Part shown: positions 46,297-64,000 of the stretch, piece after piece | Position numbering within the stretch: the first letter of the stretch is position 1 | How the letters are laid out: each line of letters begins with the position of its first letter | DNA from: Diadophis punctatus similis | Taxonomy: Eukaryota; Chordata; Lepidosauria; Squamata; Dipsadidae | Length of the DNA: 64,000 nt | NCBI GenBank assembly: GCA_023053685.1 | Contig: JALIGW010000001.1 | Location: 161,064,547 to 161,128,546, forward strand | Direction of reading: 5' to 3' | Notes under the pieces: generated by a model | The model's database searches: none | What the model was told of the DNA's origin: nothing | The model's input: the letters and a program-made list of their open reading frames with translations, nothing else | Translations under genes and position numbers: made by a program

Positions 46297-46562
46297 TGTC
46301 AGAGTTACGCAATAAATCAGAAGCTTCAAAAGATAACTGCATTTTGCTGATTCAAATAACTTCTTTATAAGTAGAATAAAACATTTACAATACCACACTT
46401 TGTTTCAGATCACATGTTGAGATGTTTTCATACTGGAGTATAATGGTGGACAGAGTAAACCACGCCCTTCTTCTTGCTAAGTTTTTGGACATGCTCAATT
46501 AACACTTCAGCCCAATTGGCTGACTCAATCACATGGCTCTCCCAGTCATGAATATTCCAACA
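46297..46562 (-). promoter_or_regulatory. 5' LTR and promoter of the copia element
   Basis: Element-strand motifs include an AP-1 consensus TGAGTCA (46521-46527), AGCCAATTGG (46512-46521), GGGCGTGG (46460-46467) and a TATAAAG-like box (about 46363-46369). These are visible matches. Activity is not shown. Confidence 0.7.
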
Positions 46563-46567
46563 AAATC

Positions 46568-47435
46568 TGATGTAAGATCAAGCCATTTGTTTAGAAATGG
46601 GCTCAGTTTTATTCTGTAATGTGCAATGCAAACAACATTAAAAAGCAAAGCTTTTTGCAATCTTGATATCATAAAAAACACAGGGGCTTTTAATATTTGC
46701 AAAAATGTTCGCTAATTCTATTACATTATACTTTTGTGCATGAAAAAAACGCTGAGGCAGAAAGACCCAGCCTATTGCTTTCCTATTTGTCCCTTATCAA
46801 TGCTACTTTGCATTCCAGCTAGCTTCTCTTGCTTGCATTTGGAGGAAGACAGGGTGATTCAGCAGTAAAGTAAATGCTCATTAAGAACAGGCCCGCTTTC
46901 TTCTGATGCTATTTCTTCTGGTGCTATTTTTCCCAACAGATAAAAGCTCTTTCTGATAGAAAGTTATTTTCATATTATACAATTCATCAAAAACATTTAC
47001 CTAAAATTTAAAAAAATAGTTCAAGGTAGTAGCTATATAAAAGGGGAGATATGGTACACGTGAGTAAACTTTGCAAATGCATTTTTATTACCACACTGGA
47101 ATTTATAAATCTATTAGAAAATGAAAGGAGCATTATAAATTCATTGGTAAAGTGATGTGACAAGGCTGAATGTTTAGAATAGCATTACTGTGCAGTGGTA
47201 GCTATCTCCCTGACCTGGGTGCTTTCCAAATGCAGAGATAGGAATCCCCAAATTTCTCAACTGTCTGGAGAATTTGGGAACCACACATCAGAATATGTGC
47301 TTAAACACTTAAGAAAGCTGCTATATACAATGCAGTTATTTTTACTAGGGGAGCTTGCATATATCTGACAAGCAGGTGGAGCCAAAGCACTTTGAATTAT
47401 AAAAAAAAACTTGAAGTAGGAAAATAACAAAACTG
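46568..47435. other. Intergenic sequence between copia and MCM3
   Basis: Nothing recognised beyond AT-rich sequence. Confidence 0.45.
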
Positions 47436-47442
47436 TCAAGAC

Positions 47443-47448
47443 TTTATT
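47443..47448 (-). terminator. Candidate MCM3 polyadenylation signal AATAAA
   Basis: AATAAA on the transcript strand, about 160 bases past the stop codon and directly after a G12 run. This would give a short 3' UTR. Confidence 0.6.
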
Positions 47449-47608
47449 CCCCCCCCCCCCCATAGTTTAGTTCAGAGAAATTTGAATTTGGTATGGAGCA
47501 ATCAGCTGTCATTTCTGGACAAACTCTACTGATGCTGCTGGAAAGGTTTCATCCACACCAAGCACCTAAGGGCAGCATAGTAAGTCCTTCTCCTCTCTAA
47601 GAGTTGCT

Positions 47609-63975
<16,367 letters not shown>

Positions 63976-64000
63976 CTAGATGCAGGAAACAAATGGGACA

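Larger units (their letters stand above)
41945..46562 (-). mobile_element. Complete Ty1/copia LTR retrotransposon (4618 bp)
   Basis: Two 266-bp LTRs (41945-42210 and 46297-46562) look identical by eye over their whole length, begin and end with TG..CA, and are bracketed by the 5-bp duplication aaatc (41940-41944 and 46563-46567). Between them lies one uninterrupted 1328-codon gag-pol frame on the minus strand, with integrase before reverse transcriptase, the order that defines Ty1/copia as opposed to Ty3/gypsy. A primer-binding site follows the 5' LTR and a polypurine tract precedes the 3' LTR. Everything needed for mobility is visible, so this is a recent and possibly active insertion. It lies between IL17 and MCM3 in the same orientation as both. 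Confidence 0.97.

Overview
This is vertebrate genomic DNA, almost certainly from a squamate reptile and most likely a snake. The evidence is the repeat content: CR1 and L3-type LINEs whose 3' ends run into microsatellites, a Sauria-type tRNA SINE, Bov-B (RTE) fragments and many short DNA transposons, all around single-copy genes with vertebrate intron-exon structure. The species cannot be fixed from the sequence alone.

The gene order is the conserved block that in human lies on chromosome 6p12: miR-206, miR-133b, an interleukin-17 A/F gene and MCM3. From left to right: about 18 kb of gene-poor, repeat-rich DNA; pre-miR-206 (18384-18465, +); pre-miR-133b (20067-20155, +); a complete three-exon IL17A/F-like cytokine gene on the minus strand (coding exons 29862-29888, 28862-29100 and 27684-27936) with a TATA box; about 17 kb of repeats, including an apparently intact Ty1/copia retrotransposon (41945-46562, minus strand) with identical LTRs and a 5-bp target duplication; and the 3' two thirds of MCM3 on the minus strand (11 coding exons, 47609-63975). 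The MCM3 exons for the N-terminal part lie beyond the right edge. I saw no second IL17 gene in the window.

Mobile DNA makes up most of the recognisable remainder. One hAT-type MITE family is present in four copies, each with a perfect 8-bp target duplication. Two further hAT-type MITEs also carry perfect 8-bp duplications: one is nested in a CR1 copy and carries six ETS-like motifs, and the other lies in an MCM3 intron. A foldback element has its own 8-bp duplication. Two TA-flanked MITE families, several microsatellite-tailed LINE ends and a decayed R2-like retrotransposon in an MCM3 intron complete the picture.

The genes are not an operon. miR-206 and miR-133b are muscle microRNAs presumably sharing one primary transcript, IL17 is an inducible secreted cytokine, and MCM3 is a replicative helicase subunit. 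The most unusual item is the copia element. Its primer-binding site is not complementary to a tRNA 3' end but matches the internal anticodon arm of initiator methionine tRNA, the half-tRNA priming arrangement known from Drosophila copia.
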